A stretch of 64,000 nucleotides of DNA from Polyangia bacterium (GTDB lineage: Bacteria; Myxococcota_A; Polyangia; Nannocystales; Nannocystaceae): contig JAUIKS010000001.1 in NCBI GenBank assembly GCA_030430565.1, forward strand, positions 372,001-436,000, read 5' to 3'. Every line of letters starts with the position of its first letter. Positions within the stretch are counted from its first letter, which is position 1. The notes below the pieces were generated by a model. The model was not told where the DNA came from and searched no databases. It saw nothing but the letters and a program-made list of their open reading frames with translations. The position numbers and the translations under genes were made by a program. This document shows, piece by piece, positions 9,185 to 18,499 of this stretch.

Positions 9185-9317
9185 GGATGTGCAGAATCCG
9201 TGCCGCGCTCGCGCGGGGGCGCGCCAGCGCGATCAGGCCGTCAGCCCGGGCTCGATCGTGTCGTTGTGTCACAGCATGCCACGCTGGCACGGTCACGCGC
9301 GCTGAGGGGCGGGCGCG

Positions 9318-10265
9318 TCAGCAGTATGGCGCTCCGAGCAGGTACACCGCGCAGGGCTCACGGACGCCGCGGAGGATCACGATCCGCGGCTCGGCCTCCG
9401 CGATCCCCAGCGCCGCGCGATCGGTCACCCGCGCGATCGCCTGCTTCGAAACGATGAAGCTGTTGTTGAGCTCCTTGGTCGCCGCCTGCAGACGCGCCGC
9501 GACGTTGACCGGATAGCCGATCACGCTCAGCGCCCCGTCGACGCCGATGCCGACGTGCCCGCAGATGACGCGGCCGAAGTGCAGCCCGATCCCGATCGCG
9601 ATCCGGTAGCCGAAGTAGCGCTCGGTGTACGCGGCGCTGAAGCGCGCGACCTCATCGAGCGTCTCCTGGCCCGCGCGCACGGCCGCCGTTACCGCCTCCG
9701 CCGCGCCCTCGAGCCCGAAGACCGCGTAGAGGCCGTCGCCCGCGACCTCGATCACGCGGCCGCCGTGCCGCGCGACCACGCCGCGGACGAGCGCGAAGAA
9801 GCGGTTGAGGATGTGGATCACGTCGAAGGGCAGGCTCGACTCGGCGAATTGCGTAAACCCGCGGATGTCGAGGAAGAACAGCCCGAGCTCGCGCTGCTCG
9901 CCCATGCTGCGCCCGCTGGCGAGCTTGCGCGCGAACAGCTTGCGATCGGCGTCGTCGCGGACGATGCGGTGCAGCAGGACCTCGCCGCCCTCCGTGCGGA
10001 CCCGCGTCTGACAGGCCAGGCGCACGCGCTCGGGGAACTTCATCTTGTCGGCGAGCGCGGCCTCGGCGGCGCTCGGCGCCGACAGGTGCTCGGCGCCGCG
10101 CTCGACGTAGACGCGGCAGGTCGAGCACTGCGCACGCCCGCCGCACGCGTGATAGTGGGGCACGCCCGCCTCGATCGCGCCCTCGAGGATGCTCTTTCGC
10201 GTCGAGAGCCGAAACGTGCGCTCGCCGAGCAGCTCGACGGTCGCGGTGGGTTCGCCGTCCTCCAT
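9318..10265 (-). CDS. Ferredoxin-adenylate/guanylate cyclase fusion
   Basis: 315 residues in two parts. Residues 1-95 are a plant-type [2Fe-2S] ferredoxin domain with Cys41, Cys47, Cys50 (CGGRAQCSTC) and Cys85. Residues about 125-300 are a class III nucleotide cyclase catalytic domain: metal-binding Asp133 in FLDIRGFT and Asp177 in EVAGDGLYAVFG, and the transition-state Asn254/Arg258 pair in VNVAARLQ. There is no membrane segment. A cytoplasmic cyclase controlled by the redox state of the cluster is the likely role. It diverges from the ABC exporter gene. Confidence 0.9.
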   Translation of the reverse strand: MEDGEPTATVELLGERTFRLSTRKSILEGAIEAGVPHYHACGGRAQCSTCRVYVERGAEHLSAPSAAEAALADKMKFPERVRLACQTRVRTEGGEVLLHRIVRDDADRKLFARKLASGRSMGEQRELGLFFLDIRGFTQFAESSLPFDVIHILNRFFALVRGVVARHGGRVIEVAGDGLYAVFGLEGAAEAVTAAVRAGQETLDEVARFSAAYTERYFGYRIAIGIGLHFGRVICGHVGIGVDGALSVIGYPVNVAARLQAATKELNNSFIVSKQAIARVTDRAALGIAEAEPRIVILRGVREPCAVYLLGAPYC

Positions 10266-10374
10266 CCCCGCGGCGAGCCTACCGCGGCGCGCGCCGCAGC
10301 GACATGGATGCTACCGCGCGTCGACAGATCGCCGGGGCGCGCCGGGTATGCTGGGCGCCGAGCGTTCGAGCGAC

Positions 10375-12213
10375 ATGGCGAGCGAGAGCCCAGCACCGTC
10401 GGAGCACGCGTCTTCGCGCGTGCGCCAGTACCTCGGCGTGTTCCGCTACAGCGGGCGCGCGCTCGAGCTGGTGTGGACGACGAGCCGCGCGCTGACCATC
10501 GTGATCGGCCTGATGACGGTGCTCGCCGGCGCGCTCCCGGCGGTCACCGCCTACGTCGGCAAGCTGATCGTCGACGCGGTGCTCGAGGCGAACGCGAGCC
10601 AGCTGCGCGCGGACCTCATCCAGGCGCTGTGGTACGTCGGCCTCGAGGCGCTCGTGATCGCGGCGATGGCCGCGGTCCAGCGCGTCCTCAGCGTCTGCGA
10701 CTCGCTGCTGCGCGTGCTCCTCGGCCACCGCGTCAACGTCCTGATCCTCGAGAAGGCGCTGACCCTGTCGCTCTCGCAGTTCGAGGACTCCGAGTTCTAC
10801 GACAAGATGACCAACGCGCGGCGCGAGGCCTCTCGCCGCCCGCTGAGCCTGGTCAACAAGACCTTCCAGATCATCCGCTACACCATCGCGCTGCTCGCGA
10901 CCGGCGGGATCCTGTTCTCGTTCTCGGGCTGGGCCGTGCTCGTGCTCGCGGCCGCGGCCGTCCCCGCGTTCCTCGTCGAGACCCGCTTCAGCGGCGAGGC
11001 CTTCCGGCTGTTTCGCTGGCGCGCGCCCGAGACCCGCATGCAGACCTACCTGGAGATCGCGCTCGCGCGCGAGGACTTCGCCAAGGAGGTCCAGCTATTC
11101 GGGCTCGGCCCGCTGTTCCTGCGCCGCTACCGCGACATCTTCCACAAGATCTACGACGAGGACCGCGACCTCACGCTGCGCCGCGGGCTGTGGGGCTACC
11201 TGCTCGGCCTGCTCAGCACGCTCGCGTTCTACGGCGCCTACGCCTGGATCGTCTACGAGACCGCCACGGGCGACATCACGCTCGGCGCGATGACGATGTA
11301 CCTGCTCGTGTTCCGTCAGGGGCAGCAGGCGTTCTCCTCGATCCTGACCGCGATCGGGAAGATGTACGAGGACAACCTCTACCTCTCGAACCTCTACGAG
11401 TTCCTCGAGCAGCCCTCGCCGGCGCGCGGGGGCGAGGCGCGCGAGGGCCCGCGCCCGGGCGACGGCGTGCGCTTCGAGGGCGTGAGCTTCACCTACCCGG
11501 GCGCCGAGGCGCCCTCGCTCTCCGGCATCGACTTGCACCTAAAGCCAGGTCAAAAGCTCGCGCTGGTCGGCGAGAACGGCTCCGGCAAGACCACGCTGAT
11601 CAAGCTGCTGACGCGCCTCTACGACCCGACCGAGGGGCGCGTCACGCTCGACGGCCGCGACCTCCGCGAGTGGGAGATCGGCGCGCTGCGCGATCGCGTC
11701 GCGGTGATCTTTCAGGACTTCGTGCGCTTTCAGATGCGCGTCGGCGAGAACATCGGCGTCGGCGACGTCGCGCGCTTCGAAGACGCGCCCGAGTGGGCGC
11801 GGGCCGCCGAGCTGGGCATGTCCGCGCCCTTCATCGAGTCGATGCCCGAGGGCTACGAGACCCAGCTCGGGCGCTGGTTCAAGGACGGGCGCGAGCTGTC
11901 CGGAGGGCAATGGCAGAAGATCGCGCTCTCGCGCGCGTTCATGCGCCGCAAGGCCGACATCCTGGTGCTCGACGAGCCGACCGCGGCGATGGACGCGGAG
12001 GCCGAGGCGCAGATCTTCGAGCACTTCCGCGACGTGACCGAGGACCAGATGGCGGTCTTCATCAGCCACCGCTTCTCGACCGTTCGGATGGCCGATCACA
12101 TCGTCGTCCTGCAGCGCGGGCGCGTCGTCGAGGAGGGCAGCCACGAGCAGCTCATCGAGCAGGACGGGCAGTACGCCCATCTGTTTAACCTCCAGGCCCG
12201 CGGCTACCGCTGA
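10375..12213 (+). CDS. ABC exporter, fused permease and ATPase
   Basis: About 612 residues from ATG 10375; ATG 10348 would add nine residues. Residues about 30-350 form a type-IV exporter membrane domain with six helices (for example ALTIVIGLMTVLAGALPAVT and LWGYLLGLLSTLAFYGAYAW). The nucleotide-binding domain follows, with Walker A GENGSGKTTLIK, signature LSGGQWQKIALSRAF, Walker B ILVLDEPTAAMD and H-loop FISHRFST. It acts as a homodimer or heterodimer in the inner membrane. The substrate is unknown and no partner half-transporter is next to it. Confidence 0.92.
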   Translation: MASESPAPSEHASSRVRQYLGVFRYSGRALELVWTTSRALTIVIGLMTVLAGALPAVTAYVGKLIVDAVLEANASQLRADLIQALWYVGLEALVIAAMAAVQRVLSVCDSLLRVLLGHRVNVLILEKALTLSLSQFEDSEFYDKMTNARREASRRPLSLVNKTFQIIRYTIALLATGGILFSFSGWAVLVLAAAAVPAFLVETRFSGEAFRLFRWRAPETRMQTYLEIALAREDFAKEVQLFGLGPLFLRRYRDIFHKIYDEDRDLTLRRGLWGYLLGLLSTLAFYGAYAWIVYETATGDITLGAMTMYLLVFRQGQQAFSSILTAIGKMYEDNLYLSNLYEFLEQPSPARGGEAREGPRPGDGVRFEGVSFTYPGAEAPSLSGIDLHLKPGQKLALVGENGSGKTTLIKLLTRLYDPTEGRVTLDGRDLREWEIGALRDRVAVIFQDFVRFQMRVGENIGVGDVARFEDAPEWARAAELGMSAPFIESMPEGYETQLGRWFKDGRELSGGQWQKIALSRAFMRRKADILVLDEPTAAMDAEAEAQIFEHFRDVTEDQMAVFISHRFSTVRMADHIVVLQRGRVVEEGSHEQLIEQDGQYAHLFNLQARGYR

Positions 12214-12248
12214 CGCCGGCCCGCGGGCTCGCGGGCTCGGGTCGACGG

Positions 12249-12551
12249 CTAGTGCCCGAACAGCAGCAGGAAGTCGTCGATGATCACGCGATCGCCGATC
12301 TCGAGCTTGTGCTCCATCTCGGCCTTGCCGTTGACGAAGGTCCCGGCGCCGCTGAACAGGTCGTTGATCCACCAGTTTCCATCTGGCTTTAGAATCAGCT
12401 CGGCGTGACGGCGCGAGATGGCGCCGCTCTCGAGCGTGATGTCGACCTTGTTCGAGCGGCCGATGGTCATGCGAGCGCCCACGAGCTCGATCTCGTGAAG
12501 CTTGTCCTCGCCACGGTAGATGCGAACGATCGATACGTTTCCGCTTGCCAT
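12249..12551 (-). CDS. Small FHA-domain protein
   Basis: 100 residues from the ATG at 12551, consisting of a single forkhead-associated domain: MTIGRSNKVDITL, the SRRHAEL signature, the WWINDLFSGAGTFVNG turn and a final strand ending GDRVIIDDFLLLFGH. The Arg of GRS and the SRRH motif are the phosphothreonine-binding elements. With no other domain, it probably acts as a phospho-dependent adaptor for Hanks kinases such as those elsewhere in the window. The open frame extends well upstream but is not protein-like there. Confidence 0.88.
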   Translation of the reverse strand: MASGNVSIVRIYRGEDKLHEIELVGARMTIGRSNKVDITLESGAISRRHAELILKPDGNWWINDLFSGAGTFVNGKAEMEHKLEIGDRVIIDDFLLLFGH

Positions 12552-12894
12552 CGTTATTGGCACTATACGCTGAAAACGGCCCGAAACGCCATGTTTGGGG
12601 GCGCGCGCGCGCGCGTCCACGCGCGCGCGCTCGAACGTGACAGTCGCGCGCTCGTCTGCGCGCACTGTCAGTTTCTCGGCGCGCGACGGTTCCGCCGGGA
12701 GGACTCGCGATCGCGCGCGCGGTCTCACGCCGGGGGCCCGCGGCCCCACCGCCGCGCTCGCGGCTTCGCGCCTCCTCGCGCGGCGCACCGCGACTCGCGT
12801 CGCCGCGCGCGACCCCGGGAGATTTTTGGCCGGGCATAGAACCTTTTTTTCGAGGCCACGTTCTAACTCCCTGACAGGGGAGTTCGACCAGACC
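12552..12894 (+). other. Divergent intergenic region with CG-alternating tract
   Basis: A 343-nt gap between the divergent FHA and vWA genes. It holds a run of alternating C and G around 12598-12632 and an AT-rich patch near 12825-12850 with an A/T-run that may be the promoter side of the vWA gene. No coding region is convincing on either strand. Confidence 0.5.
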
Positions 12895-14079
12895 ATGAAG
12901 ATTCGCAGTACGCCTTTCGAGATCGGAGCCGCGATCGCGGTCACCATCACCTCGGCCGCGCTCGTGATCATCGGGACTCGCGGCCCGGTGGAGCCCCCCG
13001 AGGTGTCCGAGCCGGTCGTCGAGACCGTCGTCGTCGAGAAGACCGTCCAGGTCCCCGCCGAGCGCCCGCGCATCGACGTGGTGTTCGTGCTCGACACCAC
13101 GGGCAGCATGACGAGCCTCATCGAGGGCGCCAAGCGCAAGATCTGGTCGGTCGCCAACCGCCTCGCCTCCGGCACGCCGCAGCCCGAGATCCGCATCGGC
13201 CTCGTCGCCTACCGCGACATCGGCGACGCCTACATCACCCAGGCGCACCCGCTCAACGGCGATATCGACGCGGTCTACCAGCAGCTCAGCTCGCTGCGCG
13301 CCGAGGGCGGCGGCGACACCCGCGAGCACGTCAACAAGGCGCTCAACGACGCGATCCACGGCATGCAGTGGAGCGAGGGCGACAACGTGCTCAAGCTCGT
13401 CTTCCTGGTCGGCGACGCCGCTCCCCACGACGACTACAGCGACGTGCCGACGAGCGCCGAGCTGGCGGCCCACGCCCGCGACAAGGGCATCCTGCTCAAC
13501 ACGATCCGTTGCGGCTACGACCGCGAGACCGAGGAGAGCTGGAAGCATATCGCCAGCCTCGCCGGCGGTCAGTACACCAGCATCGCCCAGAGCGGCGGCA
13601 TGGTCGAGGTGGCGACCCCCTTCGACGGCAAGCTGCGTGACCTCAACGCGGAGCTCGCCGACACCGTGATGAACTACGGCAGCGCGGCCGACAAGAGCGC
13701 GGGCTACCGCAAGCTCGCCACGCGCAAGGCGATGGCGGCTCCGTCGGCGGCTGCGGCCGCGAGCTACTCGGCCAAGAGCGGGCGCCTCAACAAAGAGGAC
13801 CTGGTCGGCGCGCTCGAGGCCGGCGCCGTCACGCTCGACTCGCTCTCCGAGGAGGAGCTGCCCGACGAGCTGCGCGGCATCTCCAAGGACCAGCGCAAGG
13901 CGGCGGTCAAGAAGCAGCGGAGCGCGCGTACGCGCATCCAGGGCGAGATCCTGGAGCTCTCCAGGCAGCGCGACGCGTTCATCAGCGAGAAGAACACCTC
14001 CGACGGCGCGGCCGGCTTCGACGGCGAGGTCGTGGACATGCTGCGCGAGCAGGCCTCGTCGATCGGCGTCGCCTACTAG
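12895..14079 (+). CDS. Membrane-anchored vWA-domain protein
   Basis: 394 residues from the ATG at 12895, preceded by AGGGGAG at about -13. A single N-terminal membrane helix (residues about 10-28) is followed by a Val/Glu-rich stem and a von Willebrand A domain. The MIDAS reads VLDTTGSMT (Asp67, Thr69, Ser71), with TREH near residue 140 and LVGDAAPHDDY holding the later metal-site Asp. The C-terminal 130 residues are charged and helical. This resembles periplasmic vWA proteins of unknown role in myxobacteria. A strong intrinsic terminator follows. Confidence 0.85.
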   Translation: MKIRSTPFEIGAAIAVTITSAALVIIGTRGPVEPPEVSEPVVETVVVEKTVQVPAERPRIDVVFVLDTTGSMTSLIEGAKRKIWSVANRLASGTPQPEIRIGLVAYRDIGDAYITQAHPLNGDIDAVYQQLSSLRAEGGGDTREHVNKALNDAIHGMQWSEGDNVLKLVFLVGDAAPHDDYSDVPTSAELAAHARDKGILLNTIRCGYDRETEESWKHIASLAGGQYTSIAQSGGMVEVATPFDGKLRDLNAELADTVMNYGSAADKSAGYRKLATRKAMAAPSAAAAASYSAKSGRLNKEDLVGALEAGAVTLDSLSEEELPDELRGISKDQRKAAVKKQRSARTRIQGEILELSRQRDAFISEKNTSDGAAGFDGEVVDMLREQASSIGVAY

Positions 14080-14143
14080 CCACCCCACAACACAACCTCA
14101 GCGCTGCGCTTCCCAACGAGTTCCCTCGGTGAGCGAACGCTCC

Positions 14144-14196
14144 GGGGCTCCACCCAGTCGCCCGGGTGTCGAGCCCCGTCTTTTTTGGTTTTTTTC
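14144..14196 (+). terminator. Rho-independent terminator of the vWA gene
   Basis: GGGGCTC and CACCC at 14144-14155 pair with GGGTG and GAGCCCC at 14164-14177 (two-base bulge), followed by two T-runs, TTTTTT and TTTTTTT. It lies 65 nt after the vWA stop codon and is the clearest intrinsic terminator in the window. Confidence 0.85.
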
Positions 14197-14363
14197 AAAT
14201 TTGTTCTCGCCTCCGAGCTGTCGCGCCCGCGCCGTGCCCGCTGCGTCCGTGCGTCGCCTCGCCGCCCGGAAGGTGGAGGGAGCCCTATCGTGACCGTTGG
14301 GAAGGCCGTGGAGTCCACGTTCAGAGCTGTCCGCACGAGCAGGAGTGCGGTAGCCTCCCGTCC

Positions 14364-14855
14364 ATGGCGAAATCCGTCGAGCACAGCCGTGACTACCCCG
14401 TCAGCGTTGACGTCCTGCTCCGCGCCGTCACGGACCCCGAGTACCAGGTCCTGCGCGAGAAGTCCCACGGGGCGCTCGAGGCGTCGGTCAAGGAGCTCGA
14501 GCGCTCGGACGCGCGGCTGGTCTACGAGGTGCACGTCACCAACTACGCCCGCGGGATGACCGGGATCGACAAGAGCAAGACCGAGGACTCCCACGCCACG
14601 TACACCTGGGACCTCGAGGCGCGCCGCGGCGACTGGACCTACACGACCCCGCACGGCGATCGCGTCAAGGTCTGGGGGACTTTGCAGATCAGCGAGTCGC
14701 GCGTCGGCTCGCGGCTCTCGAACAAGCTGAACGCCGAGGTCAAGATCCCGCTGATGGGCAGGCGGATCGAGAAGATGATCCTCAAGGGCGTCAGCGACGG
14801 CCAGCCGACCTTCGAGAAGACGCTTCAGGACTTCATCGCGAAGCTCGACGCGTAG
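14364..14855 (+). CDS. DUF2505 family protein (START-like)
   Basis: 163 residues from the ATG at 14364. The pattern matches DUF2505: an N-terminal strand SVEHSRDYPVSVDVLLRAVTD, a middle strand TYTWDLEARRGDWTYTT, then a closing helix GVSDGQPTFEKTLQDFIAKL. This family is predicted to have the helix-grip (SRPBCC/START) fold and bind a hydrophobic ligand; no substrate is known. No signal peptide is visible, so it is probably cytoplasmic. The next gene starts 35 nt downstream on the same strand. Confidence 0.8.
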   Translation: MAKSVEHSRDYPVSVDVLLRAVTDPEYQVLREKSHGALEASVKELERSDARLVYEVHVTNYARGMTGIDKSKTEDSHATYTWDLEARRGDWTYTTPHGDRVKVWGTLQISESRVGSRLSNKLNAEVKIPLMGRRIEKMILKGVSDGQPTFEKTLQDFIAKLDA

Positions 14856-14890
14856 GCGCGCGTTCGCGCGAGACAGGACAAGGATGTCCC

Positions 14891-15109
14891 ATGAGACATG
14901 ATGAAACACGCTGCCCGTGGTGCGGGCGACCGCTGCGGCTGATCTGGGTCCACGGGCACGGTCAGTGCAGCGCGTGCGGCACGAACCTCGAGGAGTGCTG
15001 CCGGGGCGAGGTCTGTCAGAGGCCGCGCGCGGGCGCGGCTCCGGAGGCGCCCGGCGCGGGCGGTGACGTCCCACCCCCACGCACCACTCGCCACCGCGAC
15101 CCGCGTTGA
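14891..15109 (+). CDS. Small zinc-ribbon protein
   Basis: 72 residues. RCPWCGRPL and QCSACGTNL form a CxxC...CxxC zinc ribbon at about residues 8-31, followed by ECCRGEVC, which adds three more Cys. The tail is Ala/Pro/Gly-rich and disordered. A purine-rich stretch (GGACAAGGA) lies just upstream of the ATG. The Cys spacing supports a real gene rather than a random frame. Its role is unknown; it may be cotranscribed with the DUF2505 gene. Confidence 0.6.
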   Translation: MRHDETRCPWCGRPLRLIWVHGHGQCSACGTNLEECCRGEVCQRPRAGAAPEAPGAGGDVPPPRTTRHRDPR

Positions 15110-15201
15110 GCCGGATAGCTCGCGCGTGCGTTGAAGGGCAGGTAGCGTGATTCGGACCGCTCGCGCGCGCGGGCGCCTGGTCTACGCTAAGCTCGAGGAG
15201 C

Positions 15202-16929
15202 GTGGCGTTTATTAAGCACAGGCCGGGGATCCTGGTGTACGTCCCGCGGGAGATCAGCCCGGGCGTGGCGTTCAACATCCGCGCCGTGGTTGATTGCAAG
15301 TTCCCGGTGCCGGTCACCAGCGTCGACGTCGAGCTCGTCGGCGTCTGCGCCTGGATCATCCGCACCCAGAACAGCCGCTACCGCGACGAGGAGCAGTTCT
15401 TCCGCAGCGTCGCGCGCGTGCACCGCGGCGGCGAGCTCGGTCAGGGGCGCCACGAGTACCCCGTGCGCTTTCGCCTCCCGGCCGACGTCCCCGCGAGCTA
15501 CGTCGGCGAGGCGCTGCGGATTGAGTACACCGTCCGCGTGCGCGTAAACATCCCGTGGTGGCCCGCGGCGCAGGCCAGCTTCCTCGTCCAGGTCGTCGCC
15601 GGCCGGACCTCGATCGTCGACGAGCAGCGCGTCGTCTACAGCTCCGGCGCGCGCGCGCTGCAGCAGCACAAACCCTACGCGGAGCTCTCGCTCGGCGCCT
15701 CGACGCTGCGCCCGGGGGCCGCGCTGCGCGGCGCCGTGGCCCTCTCCAACGTGGCCTACAACACATATCGCGGGATCCAGATGGAGCTGGTCGCCGCCGA
15801 GCGCTACCCGACGCTGTTCGGGCAGCACAGCAATCATCGACGCAGTCACAAGTGGACGATCCCGATCGCCGAGCCGGTCGAGGGCAAGCCCATCCACTTC
15901 TCGCTCGCGCTGCCCGACGACCTCGTCCCCGGCTTCACCTGCGGGCGCTGCTCGCTCGAGTGGTACCTGGTGCTGCGCGTCGACGTCGCGTGGGCGCCCA
16001 ACCCGAGGATGTGGGTGCCCGTCGTGGTGCTCGGCAAGGGCGGGGCCGACAAGAAAGAGGAGCTGCCCGTGCCGCTCGCGGTGGGCGCGGAGCGGCGCGA
16101 CCTCGTGTGGCGCAAGGTCGCCGAGAAGGCGGGCTTTCGCTACGACGGGCGCTCGCTGAGCACCTCGGTCGACGGCGTCGACGTCCAGATCACCCGCGAG
16201 CACGACGGCCGCCGCGGCGTGTTCCTGGTCGCGCGGCTCCTGTACCCGGATCTCGGGGTCGGGCTCTCGGTCGCCGGAAGGCCGCCCGAGGTCAGGCTGC
16301 TCGGCCGCGATCAGGGGCAGGTCACCCACCTCGCGGCCGCGCTCGCCGACGTCGTCTCGCGCTGCCCGCTGGTCCGCGCCGACGATCGTGAGATGCGCTG
16401 CGAGCTGCGCGACGGGGGCCAGCGCGCGCACACCCTCGAGGGCTTCGTCGACGGCGCGCGGGCGCTGGCGACCGCGCTCGCGCAGGCGCTCCCACGGATC
16501 CCGCCGCCCGCCTGTATGGCCGAGATGGTGCCGGCGTGGGAGCGGACGGCGCGGGCGCTCGGCGGTCGGCTGGTGCACGCCGCGATGCGCATCGAGGCCG
16601 CGACCGACCAGATGCCGTTTCAGCTCAAGACCCACTGGGATGAGCTCGGCAGGCCCTCGCGCACCGTCCTCGAGCTGCGCCCGAACGGGACCATCGACAC
16701 GCGCTACCGCATGGCCTGGACGATCGCGCAGGGCGTGGAGTCGCTGGTCCGGCGCGGGCTCCCGCTCGCCGAGCTCTGCACCGGCGCGCGCGGCCTGGCG
16801 ATCGACGCCGAGCACGTCCGCGTGGTCCTCTCGGGTCCGCTCGAGGATCCCAGCTGCGAGATGGAGCGCGTCGCGACCCTCGTGCGCGTCGGTCACCGGC
16901 TGTCCGGGCGCGCGGGCGTCTATCGATAG
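15202..16929 (+). CDS. Arrestin-like two-domain protein with unknown C-terminal domain
   Basis: 575 residues, GTG start with GAGGAG immediately upstream. Residues about 1-290 look like two beta-sandwich domains of the arrestin/Spo0M type: a first strand set with ISPGVAFNIRAVVDC, VPVTSVDVELVGV and HEYPVRFRLPADVPASY, then a second with GAALRGAVALSN and IHFSLALPDDLVPGF. The remaining 280 residues are alpha/beta and unrecognised. There is no signal peptide or membrane helix. A scaffold or protein-binding role is inferred from the fold only. It converges with the beta-propeller lipoprotein gene. Confidence 0.6.
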   Translation: MAFIKHRPGILVYVPREISPGVAFNIRAVVDCKFPVPVTSVDVELVGVCAWIIRTQNSRYRDEEQFFRSVARVHRGGELGQGRHEYPVRFRLPADVPASYVGEALRIEYTVRVRVNIPWWPAAQASFLVQVVAGRTSIVDEQRVVYSSGARALQQHKPYAELSLGASTLRPGAALRGAVALSNVAYNTYRGIQMELVAAERYPTLFGQHSNHRRSHKWTIPIAEPVEGKPIHFSLALPDDLVPGFTCGRCSLEWYLVLRVDVAWAPNPRMWVPVVVLGKGGADKKEELPVPLAVGAERRDLVWRKVAEKAGFRYDGRSLSTSVDGVDVQITREHDGRRGVFLVARLLYPDLGVGLSVAGRPPEVRLLGRDQGQVTHLAAALADVVSRCPLVRADDREMRCELRDGGQRAHTLEGFVDGARALATALAQALPRIPPPACMAEMVPAWERTARALGGRLVHAAMRIEAATDQMPFQLKTHWDELGRPSRTVLELRPNGTIDTRYRMAWTIAQGVESLVRRGLPLAELCTGARGLAIDAEHVRVVLSGPLEDPSCEMERVATLVRVGHRLSGRAGVYR

Positions 16930-16966
16930 CGAGCGCGAGAGACGCTGTCGGGCGGGCGCGCGTCGG

Positions 16967-18412
16967 TCACTCGATCGTCACGAGCTTGAGGCCCTGACCG
17001 GTCATGTCGGAGTAGGTGTAGGGATCGACGAGGCCGGTCACGATGTCGACGATCTCGTAGGTGTCCGGGTCGACCTTGAACGCCTTGTTGCCCTTGTCGA
17101 CCACCCACACGAAGCCCTCGTCGTCGACGCTCACGCCCCAGGGCTGGCTGCAGCTCGGCAGCGGGATGTTCGTGTTCGTGTAGGCGACGTCGTCGACGCT
17201 CGCCTCCACGAGGCGGCACGGGCCGCTGCCGGCGCCCCAGACCCGACCCTCCTGGTCGACCGCGACGCCGAGGATCCAGTTGCCGCCGCCGCTGCCCAGC
17301 GAGGTCCAGCTCTTGTCCTCGAGGTCGTGGTGGAACATGTTGGCGCCCGAGAGCGTGCCGCTGATCCAGAGGTTGCCGTCTTGGTCGAGCGCGACGCCGT
17401 ACTTGCTCGCGGCGGTCGGCAGCTCGATCTTCGTGATCTCGAGGGTCTCGGCGTCGACGTGCAGGATCGGCGCGTCCGCGATCCCGATCGCGTAGAGGTC
17501 ACCCTCGCCGTTGACCGCGCCGCCGTAGGGCCCGTACTCGCCCGCCCAGTTGCCGTAGGTGATCGCGTCCAGCAGTTCACCTGTCTCTCCGTGCAGGCGC
17601 CAGAACGCGGCCTTGTTGGTGGTCTCGCCGAAGCCGACCCACAGCCGCGGCGTCGGCGTCTCGCAGCTCATGGGGTCTTGCTTCGTCCCCTCCCACGCGG
17701 TCGGGCGCGGGCCCGTGTTGTACGTGGCCGAGGGGATCTCGGTGTTCCAGAGCACGCACTCGTCCTCGCCCCACGGCAGGATGTCGTTCATCCCCGACGA
17801 GGTGTCGATCTGGCCGTTGTTGTTGGCGTCGACGCAGCGCTCGAGGACCGCCGAGATCTTGGTGACGCTGCCGGGGTAGCGATTCGACACCGCGACGTCG
17901 CCGTACTGGTTGACCGAGGTCCGCGAGGGCTCCGCGGCGATCGCCGCGGTGCGGTAGCGTCCCTCCTCCTCGCCGGTGTGCGTGTTGATCTTCGACACCG
18001 TCCCCTGCGTCGAGTTCGCGATCCAGATGTAGTCGAAGGTGACCGGCTCGTCCTCCGGCTCGCATCCTCCCGGGTCATCTGTGGTCCTGCCCCAGTCGCT
18101 CGTGCTGGCGGTCTCGCCCGTGTCCTCGGCGCCGGTCGTCGCGGCGCCGGTGCCCGTGCTCGTGCTCGCGCCGCTCGTCTCGCTCGGCGCGCCGGTCGGC
18201 TCGCCGGCGCCCGTCTGCGCGGTCGTGCCCGGGACGTCGAGCTGGTCTTGGGACCCGGTCCCGCCGGAATCGCCCGAGGCGGCGCCGGTCGCGGCCGTGG
18301 TCACCTCCTCCGGCCCGTCGGTCGATTTCGTGTCGTCGCCGTCGACCGGCGGGCACGCGCACGCGAGCGCGGCGAGTGCGAGTGTGCGTACCGCTGGGCG
18401 GAGAGACGACAT
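16967..18412 (-). CDS. Beta-propeller (NHL/Vgb-like) surface lipoprotein
   Basis: 481 residues from the ATG at 18412; the frame is open further upstream but the signal peptide begins here (LALAALACAC, lipobox at about residue 20). A Thr/Ser/Gly/Asp-rich linker of about 90 residues follows. The rest consists of propeller-blade repeats: VSKINTHTGEEEGRY, LYAIGIADAPILHVDAETLE, GVALDQDGNLWISG, GVAVDQEGRVWGAG and GVSVDDEGFVWVVD. It is therefore an exported, lipid-anchored propeller, common in Nannocystaceae, with unknown ligand. A perfect AGACATGTCT palindrome lies 88 nt upstream. Confidence 0.85.
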   Translation of the reverse strand: MSSLRPAVRTLALAALACACPPVDGDDTKSTDGPEEVTTAATGAASGDSGGTGSQDQLDVPGTTAQTGAGEPTGAPSETSGASTSTGTGAATTGAEDTGETASTSDWGRTTDDPGGCEPEDEPVTFDYIWIANSTQGTVSKINTHTGEEEGRYRTAAIAAEPSRTSVNQYGDVAVSNRYPGSVTKISAVLERCVDANNNGQIDTSSGMNDILPWGEDECVLWNTEIPSATYNTGPRPTAWEGTKQDPMSCETPTPRLWVGFGETTNKAAFWRLHGETGELLDAITYGNWAGEYGPYGGAVNGEGDLYAIGIADAPILHVDAETLEITKIELPTAASKYGVALDQDGNLWISGTLSGANMFHHDLEDKSWTSLGSGGGNWILGVAVDQEGRVWGAGSGPCRLVEASVDDVAYTNTNIPLPSCSQPWGVSVDDEGFVWVVDKGNKAFKVDPDTYEIVDIVTGLVDPYTYSDMTGQGLKLVTIE

Positions 18413-18499
18413 GGCGGCCACAACACCAATCTTCGCGTCGAAGTGCAAGCTTCCGCGCGCCGCGGCGCGAATTCGCGCTGTGTTGAGACCAGTATTTTT

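Noticed and set aside
9555..12188. An 877-codon plus-strand frame across the cyclase and exporter
   Set aside because: It is antisense to the cyclase and out of frame with the ABC exporter, both of which have full motif sets; composition is Arg/Ala-rich.
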